Assembly: GCF_004799645.1 (NCBI RefSeq)
Contig: NZ_CP031305.1
Coordinates: 2,170,001 to 2,234,000 of the forward strand
Reading direction: 5' to 3'
Source: Natronorubrum bangense
GTDB taxonomy: Archaea > Halobacteriota > Halobacteria > Halobacteriales > Natrialbaceae
DNA: 64,000 bases
Shown here: positions 17,256 to 25,875 of the stretch, one piece after another
How positions within the stretch are numbered: the first letter of the stretch is position 1
Layout of the letters: each line of letters starts with the position of its first letter
Translations under genes and position numbers: made by a program
The notes under the pieces: generated by a model
Seen by the model: only the letters and a program-made list of their open reading frames with translations
Told to the model about the DNA's origin: nothing
Database searches by the model: none

Positions 17256-17912
17256 TCAGAACTCGTCGGTGATCGTCGGCGAGACGGCGTCTCGTTCTCC
17301 ATCGCGGTCGATAATCTGGTTCTTGTTCCCACCGAGAACAGGGAGTCGGGATCTGAGCGCTGTCAGACGTTCTTCGACCTGATAGTACGACACCGAGAGA
17401 TACTGGCTGGCTCGCCGTGACAGCGAGTCGTCGATCTCGTACTCGATGCCACTGGAGCCGTTGAGTCGCTCGTCGCCGGCATCGACGAGCCAGCGGCGGG
17501 CCAGTTCGACACCTTTTTGGGCGTCGTAGCCGCGTGCGACGTAGTGTTTGTACGGATGGCGGATCCAGGAACACTCCCAGTGAGCGTAGACGTCGACTTT
17601 CTCGGCGTCCTCGAGTTCGTGGAGAACGATATGAAGCTGGTTGTCGGCGAGTGGAGACTCACGCCAGACCCACGAGCCTTCGGCGGTGTTGCCGTCCATC
17701 CGAACCTTCAGCGACGCGATGGGGTTGCGCGAAAAGCCCAGTCGCTCGAGAATCTCTTCGATCGTCGCCTCCGAACAGTGGGCGGTCAGAGCATACTCGT
17801 CGGCCGTGGTGTGGCTAACGGCGTAGCCGTCGAAGCTACTCTTGAACAGGTAGTGGAGCTGTGGGATAATGGTTCGGCGGACGGCGTTGATGGCATCCTC
17901 TCGATAGCCCAT
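17256..17912 (-). CDS. Conserved hypothetical protein
   Basis: 218 residues beginning MGYREDAINAVRRTIIPQ; this ATG is chosen over longer in-frame upstream extensions that run into the tyrS gene. I cannot place it in a named family. It contains several Trp/His-rich segments (VYAHWECSWIRHPYKHY) and looks soluble, alpha/beta. It is divergent from tyrS (151 bp apart) and converges on phosphopantothenate synthetase with an 18-bp gap. The sequence feels conserved within haloarchaea, but that cannot be verified here. Confidence 0.65.
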   Translation of the reverse strand: MGYREDAINAVRRTIIPQLHYLFKSSFDGYAVSHTTADEYALTAHCSEATIEEILERLGFSRNPIASLKVRMDGNTAEGSWVWRESPLADNQLHIVLHELEDAEKVDVYAHWECSWIRHPYKHYVARGYDAQKGVELARRWLVDAGDERLNGSSGIEYEIDDSLSRRASQYLSVSYYQVEERLTALRSRLPVLGGNKNQIIDRDGERDAVSPTITDEF

Positions 17913-18030
17913 GGAATCGGCTAGCGTAGGGCTGTCCGCAACAAGTGTGTTCGGCAGGCACTCGCCACGGGGCACACACGAGCGCCGCCAACTGACGACG
18001 CGACTGTGCTCGCTCGAGGGTCTTTCATCG

Positions 18031-18040
18031 ACTATAAATT
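18031..18040 (+). promoter_or_regulatory. TATA-like box of tyrS
   Basis: ACTATAAATT is a near-consensus haloarchaeal box about 28 bp before the tyrS ATG, pointing to a leaderless transcript starting at 18064. Confidence 0.6.
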
Positions 18041-18063
18041 CCTGCTCCGGTTTCAGTCCACAT

Positions 18064-19044
18064 ATGGATACGTACGACCTGATTATGCGAAACGCCGAGG
18101 AGGTCGTCACCGACGAAGAGGTACGCGAGCTCGCGGACGATCCCGAGGGCAAGCGCGTCTACGTCGGCTACGAACCCTCCGGCGTCCTCCATCTCGGGCA
18201 CCTGCTGACGGCGAACAAACTCATCGATCTTCAGGAGGCGGGCCTGGAGGTCGTCGTCTTGCTCGCGGACGTCCACGCCTACCTGAACGGGAAAGGCACG
18301 TTCGAAGAGATCCGCGAGACGGCCGAACAGATGAAAGCCCAGTTTATCGCCTACGGCCTCGAGGAGAACAACACCGAGTTCGTCTACGGCTCCGAGTTCC
18401 AACTCGACGAGGAGTACACCCTCGACCTGCACCAACTCGAACTCTCGACGACGATGAACCGCGCCCAGCGCGCGATGGCCGAACTCCAGGGCGACGAAAC
18501 CGCGAACGTCAGCCATCTCGTCTACCCGCTGATGCAGACGTTAGACATCGAGTACCTCGACCTCGATCTCGCCGTCGGCGGCCTAGACCAGCGGAAGGTC
18601 CACATGCTCGCCCGCGAGAAACTGCCGGAACTGGAGTACGAGGTCCGGCCATGTCTGCACACCCCCATCGTTGCTGATCTTACCAGCGGCGAGGGGAAGA
18701 TGTCCTCGAGCGAGGGCGTGACGATCTCGATGGAGGACTCGACCGCGGACGTCGAGGAGAAGGTCAACTCGGCGTTCTGCCCACCGACCCGGGACCCCGA
18801 GGGCGACCTCGAGAACCCCGTCCTCGAACTGTTCGAGTATCATGTCTTCCCACGCTTCGAAGACGTCGTCGTCGAACGGCCCGAGAAGTACGGCGGCAAT
18901 CTCACCTACGAGGAGTACGAGAACTTGGCCGACGACCTCGAGTCCGGCGAACTCCACCCCGCCGACGCGAAAGGAACGCTCGCAACCTATCTCGACGAAC
19001 TGATCGAACCAGGTCGCGAGAAACTGCTCGAGATTCGAGACTGA
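18064..19044 (+). CDS. tyrS: Tyrosyl-tRNA synthetase (archaeal type)
   Basis: Class I synthetase, 326 residues. The HIGH motif appears as HLGHL within GYEPSGVLHLGHLLTAN (about residue 40) and the signature loop as KMSSSEG (about 220). The length is that of archaeal/eukaryotic TyrRS, without the bacterial S4 domain. The start at ATG 18064 follows a strong TATA box; the longer upstream open frame overlaps the divergent gene's promoter and is rejected. Confidence 0.96.
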   Translation: MDTYDLIMRNAEEVVTDEEVRELADDPEGKRVYVGYEPSGVLHLGHLLTANKLIDLQEAGLEVVVLLADVHAYLNGKGTFEEIRETAEQMKAQFIAYGLEENNTEFVYGSEFQLDEEYTLDLHQLELSTTMNRAQRAMAELQGDETANVSHLVYPLMQTLDIEYLDLDLAVGGLDQRKVHMLAREKLPELEYEVRPCLHTPIVADLTSGEGKMSSSEGVTISMEDSTADVEEKVNSAFCPPTRDPEGDLENPVLELFEYHVFPRFEDVVVERPEKYGGNLTYEEYENLADDLESGELHPADAKGTLATYLDELIEPGREKLLEIRD

Positions 19045-19265
19045 ACGATCGGTCTGACAGCGTCGATCACAGCAACTGATCGCATCGGTGTTGTCGATCC
19101 GACACCTCGACCGGCCAACTCCATCGGATCAGCTCTCTCGAGCGGTCCACTCGAATGGCTCGAGGACCGCCGAAAGCGGCCGCTCGGATCGACGCTTGCC
19201 GACGGAATAAACCAGACCTGGTGTCGATAACCGCTGGCACCTACTGCTGGCGGCAAAAATCGCGT

Positions 19266-19436
19266 TCAGAATTCCACTGCGCCGATCCACGGCTCCTCAC
19301 CACAGTAGCGACACTCGTAGGTCGTCTCGTACGTCTCACACTGTTCGTGTACGTCTCTGCCGCACGTGTTGCAGTGTATGATCGCGTCGTCCTCGATACG
19401 CGCGTTGCAAACCGTACAGGTCGATCCGATCTTCAT
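19266..19436 (-). CDS. Small zinc-finger protein
   Basis: 56 residues with eight potential zinc ligands in a RING/PHD-like order: CTVC, then CNTC, GRDVHEQC and ECRYC. The likely pattern is CxxC-x(n)-CxxC-x3-HxxC-x(n)-CxxC, giving two zinc sites. Such mini-proteins are common in haloarchaea and often of unknown role. The start is the internal ATG at 19436; the longer frame upstream has poor composition. It converges on tyrS with a 221-bp gap. Confidence 0.7.
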   Translation of the reverse strand: MKIGSTCTVCNARIEDDAIIHCNTCGRDVHEQCETYETTYECRYCGEEPWIGAVEF

Positions 19437-19628
19437 GGTCTTTGTTACTCCCTCACACAGTTGGACGTCCACCAACCACCGACAAAAACTTGTGGAGTAG
19501 CCAGCGAACGAACGTGTCCGTGACAGTGACACTCGAGACGACCGTTCCGCTACGCTCTGAGTCACCGTGATCCAGTCAGCCGGAGACGATCCCGCCGATT
19601 GAAGTACGAGCGTGCCCCTCTCGAGGGC

Positions 19629-20567
19629 ATGAACGAGACGCGACGATCGATTCTCAAGGCGCTTGCAGAGGGACCAGTCTCGGGGCCGGAGCTGGCCGAC
19701 AGGCTGGATATCTCGCGAGCAGCAATCTGGAAACAGATCGACGGGCTTCGCGACGATGGCTTCGAGATCGAGAGTGGGTCTGACGGCTACGAACTGGTCG
19801 ACGTGACAGCCTACACCGGCTCAACCGTCGAGTACGGACTCGAGGCCCCGTTCTCGGTCGAGTACCACGAGTCGATCGGGAGTACGAACGCTCGAGCACG
19901 TGAGTTGGCCACCGAAGGAGCGTCGAACATGGCCGTCCTCGCGGATGAACAGACCGGCGGACGCGGCCGCCTCGAGCGTGCGTGGTCGGCTCCCTCGGGT
20001 GGCGTTTGGGTCAGCGTCGTCACCCGCCCCGAGATCACACCGGCGCAAGCGCCGCTGTATACGCTTGCGGCGTCGGTCGCGATGGCGCGGTCGATCCGCG
20101 AAGCCGGTGTTGACGCCCGAATCAAGTGGCCAAACGACGTCGTCATTCCCGTCGGAGAGGACGGCGACTATCAAAAACTCGCAGGGATTCTCACCGAGAT
20201 GGAGGGCGAAACGGATCGCGTAGAGTGGATCATCGTCGGCATGGGGATCAACGCGAACATCGACGCTGAGAGCCTCCCCGAAGGGGCTACGACGATTCGC
20301 GACGAAGCGGGCGACGTCGACCGGCGACTGTTCGTCCAGCGGGTCTTAGAGGAGTTCGACGCCTATCGGAACGACCTCGAGGCAGTCGTACCAGCCTGGC
20401 GTGAGCTTGCGTTGACACTCGGTCAGCGGGTCCGGATCGAACGCGCCGCGGGCGATATCGTCGGCGAGGCGGTCGACGTCACGTCCTCGGGCGCGCTCGT
20501 GATCGAGACTGAGGAGGGAGAGAAGACGGTCTCGGCCGGTGACTGTGAACATCTGCGTCCGGTGTAG
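19629..20567 (+). CDS. birA: Biotin--[acetyl-CoA-carboxylase] ligase with HTH domain
   Basis: Attaches biotin to acceptor carboxylases through biotinyl-AMP. The 312-residue protein has an N-terminal winged helix (RRSILKALAEGPVSGPELADRLDISRAAIWKQI), the catalytic glycine-rich motif GGRGRLERAW near residue 110, the KWPNDV motif and a C-terminal SH3-like cap. The N-terminal DNA-binding part means it may also repress biotin genes, as in bidomain BirA proteins; no operator was identified. The ATG at 19629 is preferred over TTG at 19599. It converges on the Usp gene across a palindromic repeat. Confidence 0.92.
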   Translation: MNETRRSILKALAEGPVSGPELADRLDISRAAIWKQIDGLRDDGFEIESGSDGYELVDVTAYTGSTVEYGLEAPFSVEYHESIGSTNARARELATEGASNMAVLADEQTGGRGRLERAWSAPSGGVWVSVVTRPEITPAQAPLYTLAASVAMARSIREAGVDARIKWPNDVVIPVGEDGDYQKLAGILTEMEGETDRVEWIIVGMGINANIDAESLPEGATTIRDEAGDVDRRLFVQRVLEEFDAYRNDLEAVVPAWRELALTLGQRVRIERAAGDIVGEAVDVTSSGALVIETEEGEKTVSAGDCEHLRPV

Positions 20568-20592
20568 TCGCTGATTAGAGAGCTTCTCGTGG

Positions 20593-20682
20593 CAGTCATA
20601 CGGGCTGTTGTGCCAATTGACTGGCGAAACCGCATCCCATCCTGCGGTCGCGCCGGAACTGACGGACAGCAGACCGTCTCAT
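20593..20682. repeat. Dispersed palindromic repeat, copy A
   Basis: About 90 bp with inverted ends: the right end ACAGCAGACCGTCTCA is the reverse complement of the left end seen intact in other copies (TGAGACGGTCTGCTGT); the left arm here is partly decayed. It lies exactly between the convergent birA and usp genes, and its right end supplies the TGA stop of the usp gene. Related to the copies at 29538, 36614, 37954 and 62723. Confidence 0.7.
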
Positions 20683-21152
20683 TCGACGGCAGCGTGTTGT
20701 TCCGATCGGTCCTCACTGTTCTCCGGATCGACGTGTACTGTCAACACCGGGACTGGGGCCTGCCGAACGACGCGCTCGGTGACGCTGCCGAGTAAGAGCC
20801 GATCGATCCCGCCACGGCCATGTGTCCCCATCACGACGAGATCACACGCCCCTGGCTGTGCCTGCTCGACGATGACGCGACTCGGCGTTCCATCGACGAT
20901 TTCCGTTTCGAGTTCGATGTCGTCCGGCGCGAGCTCCTCAACCCGTTGCAGGGCTGCCTCCCCTTCATCTCGAAGCGCACCGCTGATCCCCTCCAGCGCG
21001 CTCTCCATGGGCAGGCTCCCGTAGCCAGCGACATTGACGACATAGAGTGCCCGGATCGTCGCGTCGTGTGCGCGTGCCAGCTCGAACGCGTGCTCGAGCG
21101 CCCGCTCGACTTCCGGCGATCCGTCGGTCGGAACGAGGATACAGTCGTACAT
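20679..21152 (-). CDS. Universal stress protein (UspA family)
   Basis: 157 residues with the Usp fold: start MYDCILVPTDGS, middle ATIRALYVVN, and the nucleotide-binding signature GTHGRGGIDRLLLGSVTERVV (G-x2-G-x9-G-S/T), so it probably binds ATP. The ATG at 21152 follows a TATA-like box at about 21179-21188. The stop codon lies inside a dispersed palindromic repeat. A second Usp is at 56042. Confidence 0.9.
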   Translation of the reverse strand: MYDCILVPTDGSPEVERALEHAFELARAHDATIRALYVVNVAGYGSLPMESALEGISGALRDEGEAALQRVEELAPDDIELETEIVDGTPSRVIVEQAQPGACDLVVMGTHGRGGIDRLLLGSVTERVVRQAPVPVLTVHVDPENSEDRSEQHAAVE

Positions 21153-21178
21153 ACGATGTATGCTAGCGTACGTCAGTG

Positions 21179-21188
21179 AAATATAATA
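21179..21188 (-). promoter_or_regulatory. TATA-like box of the Usp gene
   Basis: On the minus strand TTATATTTCA, about 30 bp upstream of the ATG at 21152, in an AT-rich pocket of otherwise GC-rich DNA. Confidence 0.45.
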
Positions 21189-21234
21189 ACGTTGCTGTGA
21201 GTGGCGTTGACACTCGGATGTTCTCGCTCCGTCG

Positions 21235-22257
21235 TCAGCCTCCGAAACAGACGTCAGTGACGTCGCTGACGCCAGCCCGTCGAACCACGGCTCGAACGGG
21301 GTCCCGCACTCCTGCGAGATTGCTCGAGTCACCATCGAGCACCAGCAACCGAGCCTCCCGCCCCGGCTCGATGAGTCCGTACTCGAGGTCGGCAATCTCG
21401 GCCCCGTTTATCGTCGCCATTCGGAGGATTTCTGCAGCTGGCAACTCGGTGAGTTTGGCGAGGAACTCCATCTCCCGGAACATCGAGGGGGAGTTGAGCA
21501 TCACGTTGTCCGTTCCGAGTGCGAGCATCGTTCGCTCGTTTAGTTCCGCGTAGGGCGAGAGGCCGACATCCGTAACGAGATTCGAGCGTGGACAGACGAC
21601 GACCGGGATCTCGCTGTCGGCAAGCCGGTCGAGATGGACCGGTTCGGGGTGAACCATATGTACCAGAAAGTCCGGCTCGAGATCGAGCGCCGGGTGGATG
21701 TCGCTCGCGTCAACCTCTCCGGCGTGGATCCCGAACGGCTTCCCAGCGCGACGGGTTGCCCGCCGTTCTCGGTCGAACGTTCCGTCGTTCGCACCGCTTG
21801 CGCCGAACCCATCGCCCGCTTCCATCGCCTCGACGGAGCCGCGGGCGAACGAGTACGCATCGATCTCGAGGCCGGACGCGGCGTCTGCAAGCATCTCGAC
21901 ACCCTTGACGTCATTCTCGCGGAAATCGAGACAGGCCGCGGTGCCGGCCTGTTGCATGAACTCGAGCGATGTGCGCATCCCCGCGACCAGTTCTTCACGC
22001 GAGGCCGCCCGAAGCAGGCGATGTTTCAGTCCATCCGGCGGTGCGACCAGTTCCTCGAGCGAGAGGCCGCCACCGGCCTCTTTGGCGATCGAGTCGCCAA
22101 TATGGGTGTGGGCGTTGACGAAGGCCGGCACGATGATGTCCGAGCTGTCGACTGACGTCTCTTCGATCGCTTCGATTCGACCGTCGTCGTCGATGACAAC
22201 CCGTCCCTCGACGGGCTCGAACTCGCGACCGCGAAGAATCGTCCCCGTTCGTTCCAT
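21235..22257 (-). CDS. Amidohydrolase-superfamily protein (deaminase-like)
   Basis: 340-residue TIM-barrel metal hydrolase. The metal motif HTHIGD is near residue 49, a later H (IHAGE) and a H (LVHMVHPE) follow, and the conserved Asp lies in ALGTDN. The C-terminus has the composite-barrel ending DLEYGLIEPGREARLLVLDGD. The layout is close to cytosine deaminase/5-methylthioadenosine deaminase or chlorohydrolase-like members, but the N-terminus is short and the substrate is unknown. The ATG at 22257 (MERTGTILRG) is chosen over an upstream extension rich in acidic codons. Confidence 0.82.
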   Translation of the reverse strand: MERTGTILRGREFEPVEGRVVIDDDGRIEAIEETSVDSSDIIVPAFVNAHTHIGDSIAKEAGGGLSLEELVAPPDGLKHRLLRAASREELVAGMRTSLEFMQQAGTAACLDFRENDVKGVEMLADAASGLEIDAYSFARGSVEAMEAGDGFGASGANDGTFDRERRATRRAGKPFGIHAGEVDASDIHPALDLEPDFLVHMVHPEPVHLDRLADSEIPVVVCPRSNLVTDVGLSPYAELNERTMLALGTDNVMLNSPSMFREMEFLAKLTELPAAEILRMATINGAEIADLEYGLIEPGREARLLVLDGDSSNLAGVRDPVRAVVRRAGVSDVTDVCFGG

Positions 22258-22399
22258 ACGACTGTCTTCGTCGTCTTCGTCTTCAACCGTTCGGCGTCGA
22301 CCGCACATCGGAGCCGACCATCACGCACAGACAGACAGACAATCCACGTCTATGGTGGGAAAAATCAGTTGTTGAGTGTCGTAACAGGCCACAGTTGCG

Positions 22400-22537
22400 A
22401 TGGCCGACGAGAGCGACGTTCTGGTCGACGAGTTGTCCGCGGAGGCATTGCTCGAGGCCGCACGCTGTGCGATTCGAACGTGGTCGGAGAGCTGTGACAC
22501 CGGCACAGGGATAGTGCTCAAGAGCGTGTCTTGCTAG
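22400..22537 (+). CDS. Possible small protein (45 residues)
   Basis: A short frame, MADESDVLVDELSAEALLEA..., with haloarchaeal composition (acidic N-terminus, GC-rich third positions), a predicted amphipathic helix and three cysteines. It ends 1 bp before the ATG of the SRPBCC gene, as in a translationally coupled pair. There is no homologue I recognise. It could instead be the 5' leader of the following gene. Confidence 0.35.
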   Translation: MADESDVLVDELSAEALLEAARCAIRTWSESCDTGTGIVLKSVSC

Positions 22538-22538
22538 C

Positions 22539-22985
22539 ATGAATCAGATCGAGGTGTTCGAAGAGATCGATGCCCCGCCCGAGGTCGTCTGGGATGTCCT
22601 CCTCGAGTTCGACAGCTACCCCGAGTGGAACCCCTTCGTCCGCGCGATCGAAGGGGAGCCAACCGAGGGCGAACAGCTCCGGGTTCGGATCGAACCACCC
22701 GACTCTCGAGGAATGACGGTCAAACCGGAGGTCATCGCCGTCGAGGAGCATCGCAGGCTCGTCTGGCTCGGCCGACTCGTCGTTCCGTTCGTCTTTGACG
22801 GCTACCACGAGTTTCATCTCGAGCCGATCACCAACGGCGAGCGAACGCGGCTGCTCCATCGCGAAACGGTCCGTGGCGCGCTCGTGCCACTGTTGTTCGA
22901 TGCGGATGCGCTCGAAGACGGGTTCGAAGCGATGAACGCCGCGGTAAAAGAACGCGCCGAGGCACGGGTTGAAGCGGCGAGCTAG
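22539..22985 (+). CDS. SRPBCC-fold protein (polyketide cyclase/START-like)
   Basis: 148 residues with the helix-grip opening EVFEEIDAPPEVVWDVLLEFDSYPEWNPFVRAIEGE, a classic sign of the Polyketide_cyc2/SRPBCC group that binds hydrophobic ligands in a deep pocket. The C-terminal long helix (LEDGFEAMNAAVKERAE) closes the fold. No enzymatic residues can be assigned. The function is probably small-molecule or lipid binding. Confidence 0.85.
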   Translation: MNQIEVFEEIDAPPEVVWDVLLEFDSYPEWNPFVRAIEGEPTEGEQLRVRIEPPDSRGMTVKPEVIAVEEHRRLVWLGRLVVPFVFDGYHEFHLEPITNGERTRLLHRETVRGALVPLLFDADALEDGFEAMNAAVKERAEARVEAAS

Positions 22986-23163
22986 CGAACCGCCCACCGA
23001 CTCTCAACTGAAGGACCAGGTCAGTGGGCCGCGTCGTGCCGGTCTCTGTCCGTAGGTTCAAGTACGGATGGGCAACCAGCACCAGCGATGGCACGCCAGA
23101 CCACGACCTGTCGCCACTCGAGAGACACACACAGCTATCGGGTTCGTTCGAGACGAGAGGCCA

Positions 23164-23799
23164 ATGGGGCATAGAGCACTCGTCGCCTACCGACGGCCGG
23201 ATCGACTCTACGATCTGCGATACAGCCACTGGGGCGGCGAAAACGCCGCTTTCGGGAGACAGATCACCCCCGAAACACCGCTCGCATCGGGTTCGGTCAC
23301 CGCCGACCTGCTCGCGGATTCGGTCGCTCGGGATCGAATTCTGACGGATTTCCTCAACCCCTGCATCCACGAGGCGTTGTATCTCGTCGACCCCGATGCC
23401 AACTACGACGTCACCGCCTACCGCGTCTGCTGGCTCGAGTGGGGTGATGGCCGCAACGGCGGTCGTGGCGCAATCGTCGCCGTCGAGAGCGACGCTGCCG
23501 ACCGCCGTGTGCGAACGTGGTTCCGTGCGACCAAGACGGCGCTCGGCGATCTCATCGAGATGGGGGCCCTCTCACGGCGTGCGGCACAAGCGTATCTCGA
23601 GTCGCGGGTCTGTGCGGACGAGGACGGAACGGTCTACACCTACGTTGGCGACGATCCGGAATCGGACGTCACAGCGTATACGCCGACGCCGGACCGCTGG
23701 CTCGAGGACGACTGGTGGCAGGATGTGACCGACAACTGGGAGACGAGCGAGACGGATGACGACTGGGAGACGGGCAACGACACGGACGATCCTCCTTAG
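23164..23799 (+). CDS. Haloarchaeal hypothetical protein (DUF6735-like)
   Basis: 211 residues starting MGHRALVAYRRPDRLYDLRYSHWGG, which I associate with the haloarchaeal DUF6735 family; this is from memory. The protein is Trp-rich and acidic, with a low-complexity C-terminus (WWQDVTDNWETSETDDDWE...). The ATG at 23164 is chosen because the upstream extension has poor composition. The end overlaps the convergent MutS-like gene by 4 bp. Confidence 0.65.
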   Translation: MGHRALVAYRRPDRLYDLRYSHWGGENAAFGRQITPETPLASGSVTADLLADSVARDRILTDFLNPCIHEALYLVDPDANYDVTAYRVCWLEWGDGRNGGRGAIVAVESDAADRRVRTWFRATKTALGDLIEMGALSRRAAQAYLESRVCADEDGTVYTYVGDDPESDVTAYTPTPDRWLEDDWWQDVTDNWETSETDDDWETGNDTDDPP

Positions 23800-25628
23800 T
23801 CGCGTTCGCGCCAGCGCGCGTCGACAAGCGTCTGCTGGACGACGTCGCTCCCGACCGCCTCCGCGAGCGTCTCGAAGCCCGCTTGCTCGCTCCGGTCGTC
23901 GGCGTTCGCGATCAGTCTCGAGACGATGAACTCCGGTGTCGACCGCCCGACGGTGTCAAACCGGGGTTGGTAGTCGACCAGTAGCTCCAGTTCGGAGTCC
24001 AGCCCTTCCGCGAAGATGCCGTCGACGCGCGCTTCCGACGGCAGCGGCGCGAGGTCGTCGGCGAGATGCGTGACGAACACGCCGAGAGCGTCCTGCTCGA
24101 CGGCGAGTCGGACGAGTCCGTGCAGCAACTCCGCCGCACTGCCAGGTTCGGTGATCGCTTCGAACTCGTCGACCAGCATCAGGGTACGCCCACCGGCCGA
24201 CAGCGGCGGCACGATCGAGCGCAGTGTCGCCTCGAGGACACCCGCGTTGAAACTCGCGTGTCTGCGGTGGAAGACGAGCGACTCAACGGGTGTCACTTCG
24301 GCCCGCTCGGCAGGGACGGGAATCCCCATCATCGCGAGCAAGACGACCTGACACAGCGTCTCGAGCAACGTCGTCTTCCCGCCGCTGTTGGCACCGGTGA
24401 GGACCGAGACGCGTTCTGTGCCGGGAACCGCGTTGACGTCGACGGGCACGTTCTCGATCCCGTGCTCGCCTAGCGCGTAGGTGATCGGCTGCGTCGAGCC
24501 GTCAGTGTCGTGGGAAGCAAGCGTGAGGTTGCGTGCACCGACAACGGAGACTGCGCCAGCCTGTTCAGGTGTACGCTCAGTTGGCTCGCTCGCAGGCCTC
24601 GAGACACGATGCGCTTCGTCCTCGACGAACGCCGGCCGCGTACAGTCGTAGGCGAGTGCAAAGCGTGCAAGCGATAGTGAGAGAGCGATGTCGTCGACCG
24701 ACGTGACAGCTCGGTCGATGGCTGTTCGAGAGGCTTCGAGGGTGTTCTCGAGGTCGCCTGCGACCGTTTGTTCGCGCTCGTCGATCGCAGCGGTGAGATC
24801 GGTCCGCAGCGCTCGGAGCGTTGTTCTGATGAAATCCGTCGCGTCGACCGCGTCGGTCGCCATCGCTTCCCGAACCCGGTCGACCGTGACTGCCGTCTCG
24901 GTCAGCAGGTGATCTTCGACGGCCTCGCGGAACTGACCGACGTCACGCACGCCATCCGAGCGGAGTTCCGCGAGCAGGTCGGATGCGTTGGCGTCGATAT
25001 CCTCGATCACCCCCAGCGTCTCCCGGAGCCGGTCGAGTTCCGCGTCTGCGCCTTCGTTGACGCGGCCGTCGTCGAGGGCGGCGAGTGCGCGTGCCGCGTC
25101 GGTCAGTCGCGCCTGCTCGAGGTCGGCAACCGCCGCGAACGGCCCGGAATCGACGCCGGCCTCAAGCAAGGCGAGTGCGGCCTCGACGGCGGCGTGTTCG
25201 CTCCCATCGCGCTCGTCGTAGCGTTCGTAGGCGGCGAGGACGGTTTCGCGGTCGTCGTCCGCGAGTGCCGCCCAGGCGTCACGAGCCGCGAGGACGTCGT
25301 CCAGCCGAGCCTCCATGGCCTCGCGGCTCGAAAGCGGCGTGAGCACCCTGATGCGGTCGGCTGCACGTTCCGTAACGGCGTGTTCGACCACGATCTCGAG
25401 CAGTTCCTTATACGCCGCGCGAGCGTCACTCGTTGCCAGCGTGTCCATCCCACCGCTGCCCGTCGCCCGCCGAAGGATACGTGTCGCTCGCCCGTGCGCG
25501 AGACCGGCATTCGAGAGTGTACGCACGTCTCCGTTCTCGATTGCCTCGATCGCCCGCTTTTCGCCCAGTTGTTCGACTAGCGTCGCTCTCGTCTTCGGAC
25601 CGACTCCCCAGTACTCCTCGAGTCGCAT
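23796..25628 (-). CDS. MutS-family ATPase with N-terminal helix-hairpin-helix
   Basis: 610 residues. Residues 1-55 form a helix-hairpin-helix (YWGVGPKTRATLVEQLG). A long helical middle corresponds to the MutS lever/clamp, and the C-terminal ABC-type ATPase has Walker A LTGANSGGKTTLLE (near 410) and Walker B LMLVDEFEAITEPGSAA, the D-E-F variant of the MutS DE pair. There is no mismatch-recognition domain I, so classic mismatch repair is unlikely. Family members of this kind resemble MutS2/MutS5 and may act on junctions or collided ribosomes. The HhH addition suggests a DNA-related role. Confidence 0.85.
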   Translation of the reverse strand: MRLEEYWGVGPKTRATLVEQLGEKRAIEAIENGDVRTLSNAGLAHGRATRILRRATGSGGMDTLATSDARAAYKELLEIVVEHAVTERAADRIRVLTPLSSREAMEARLDDVLAARDAWAALADDDRETVLAAYERYDERDGSEHAAVEAALALLEAGVDSGPFAAVADLEQARLTDAARALAALDDGRVNEGADAELDRLRETLGVIEDIDANASDLLAELRSDGVRDVGQFREAVEDHLLTETAVTVDRVREAMATDAVDATDFIRTTLRALRTDLTAAIDEREQTVAGDLENTLEASRTAIDRAVTSVDDIALSLSLARFALAYDCTRPAFVEDEAHRVSRPASEPTERTPEQAGAVSVVGARNLTLASHDTDGSTQPITYALGEHGIENVPVDVNAVPGTERVSVLTGANSGGKTTLLETLCQVVLLAMMGIPVPAERAEVTPVESLVFHRRHASFNAGVLEATLRSIVPPLSAGGRTLMLVDEFEAITEPGSAAELLHGLVRLAVEQDALGVFVTHLADDLAPLPSEARVDGIFAEGLDSELELLVDYQPRFDTVGRSTPEFIVSRLIANADDRSEQAGFETLAEAVGSDVVQQTLVDARWRERD

Positions 25629-25843
25629 ACACAGTGACTCGAGGCAACGGCCTTGAACACGTGGGGATTTGCGTCGCCACCTGGTGTGGTTCTGTCCCGT
25701 CGGTGAGTCGTCGGACGATCGGTTGAGTCACATGGGGTCGTATCACACGCGAACCGGGCGCTGTCGCCCGGATATCGACATAGTATGCACGAACATGGAT
25801 AGTAATGAAGCTCGATGGGTAGCTGAAAAGCACAAACACGGGG

Positions 25844-25850
25844 ATTTTTA
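25844..25850 (+). promoter_or_regulatory. TATA-like box of purF
   Basis: ATTTTTA about 28 bp upstream of the ATG at 25876. It fits a leaderless purF mRNA and excludes the longer upstream extension of the open frame. Confidence 0.5.
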
Positions 25851-25875
25851 TCGACTGGGTGCCCTACTGACTTCC

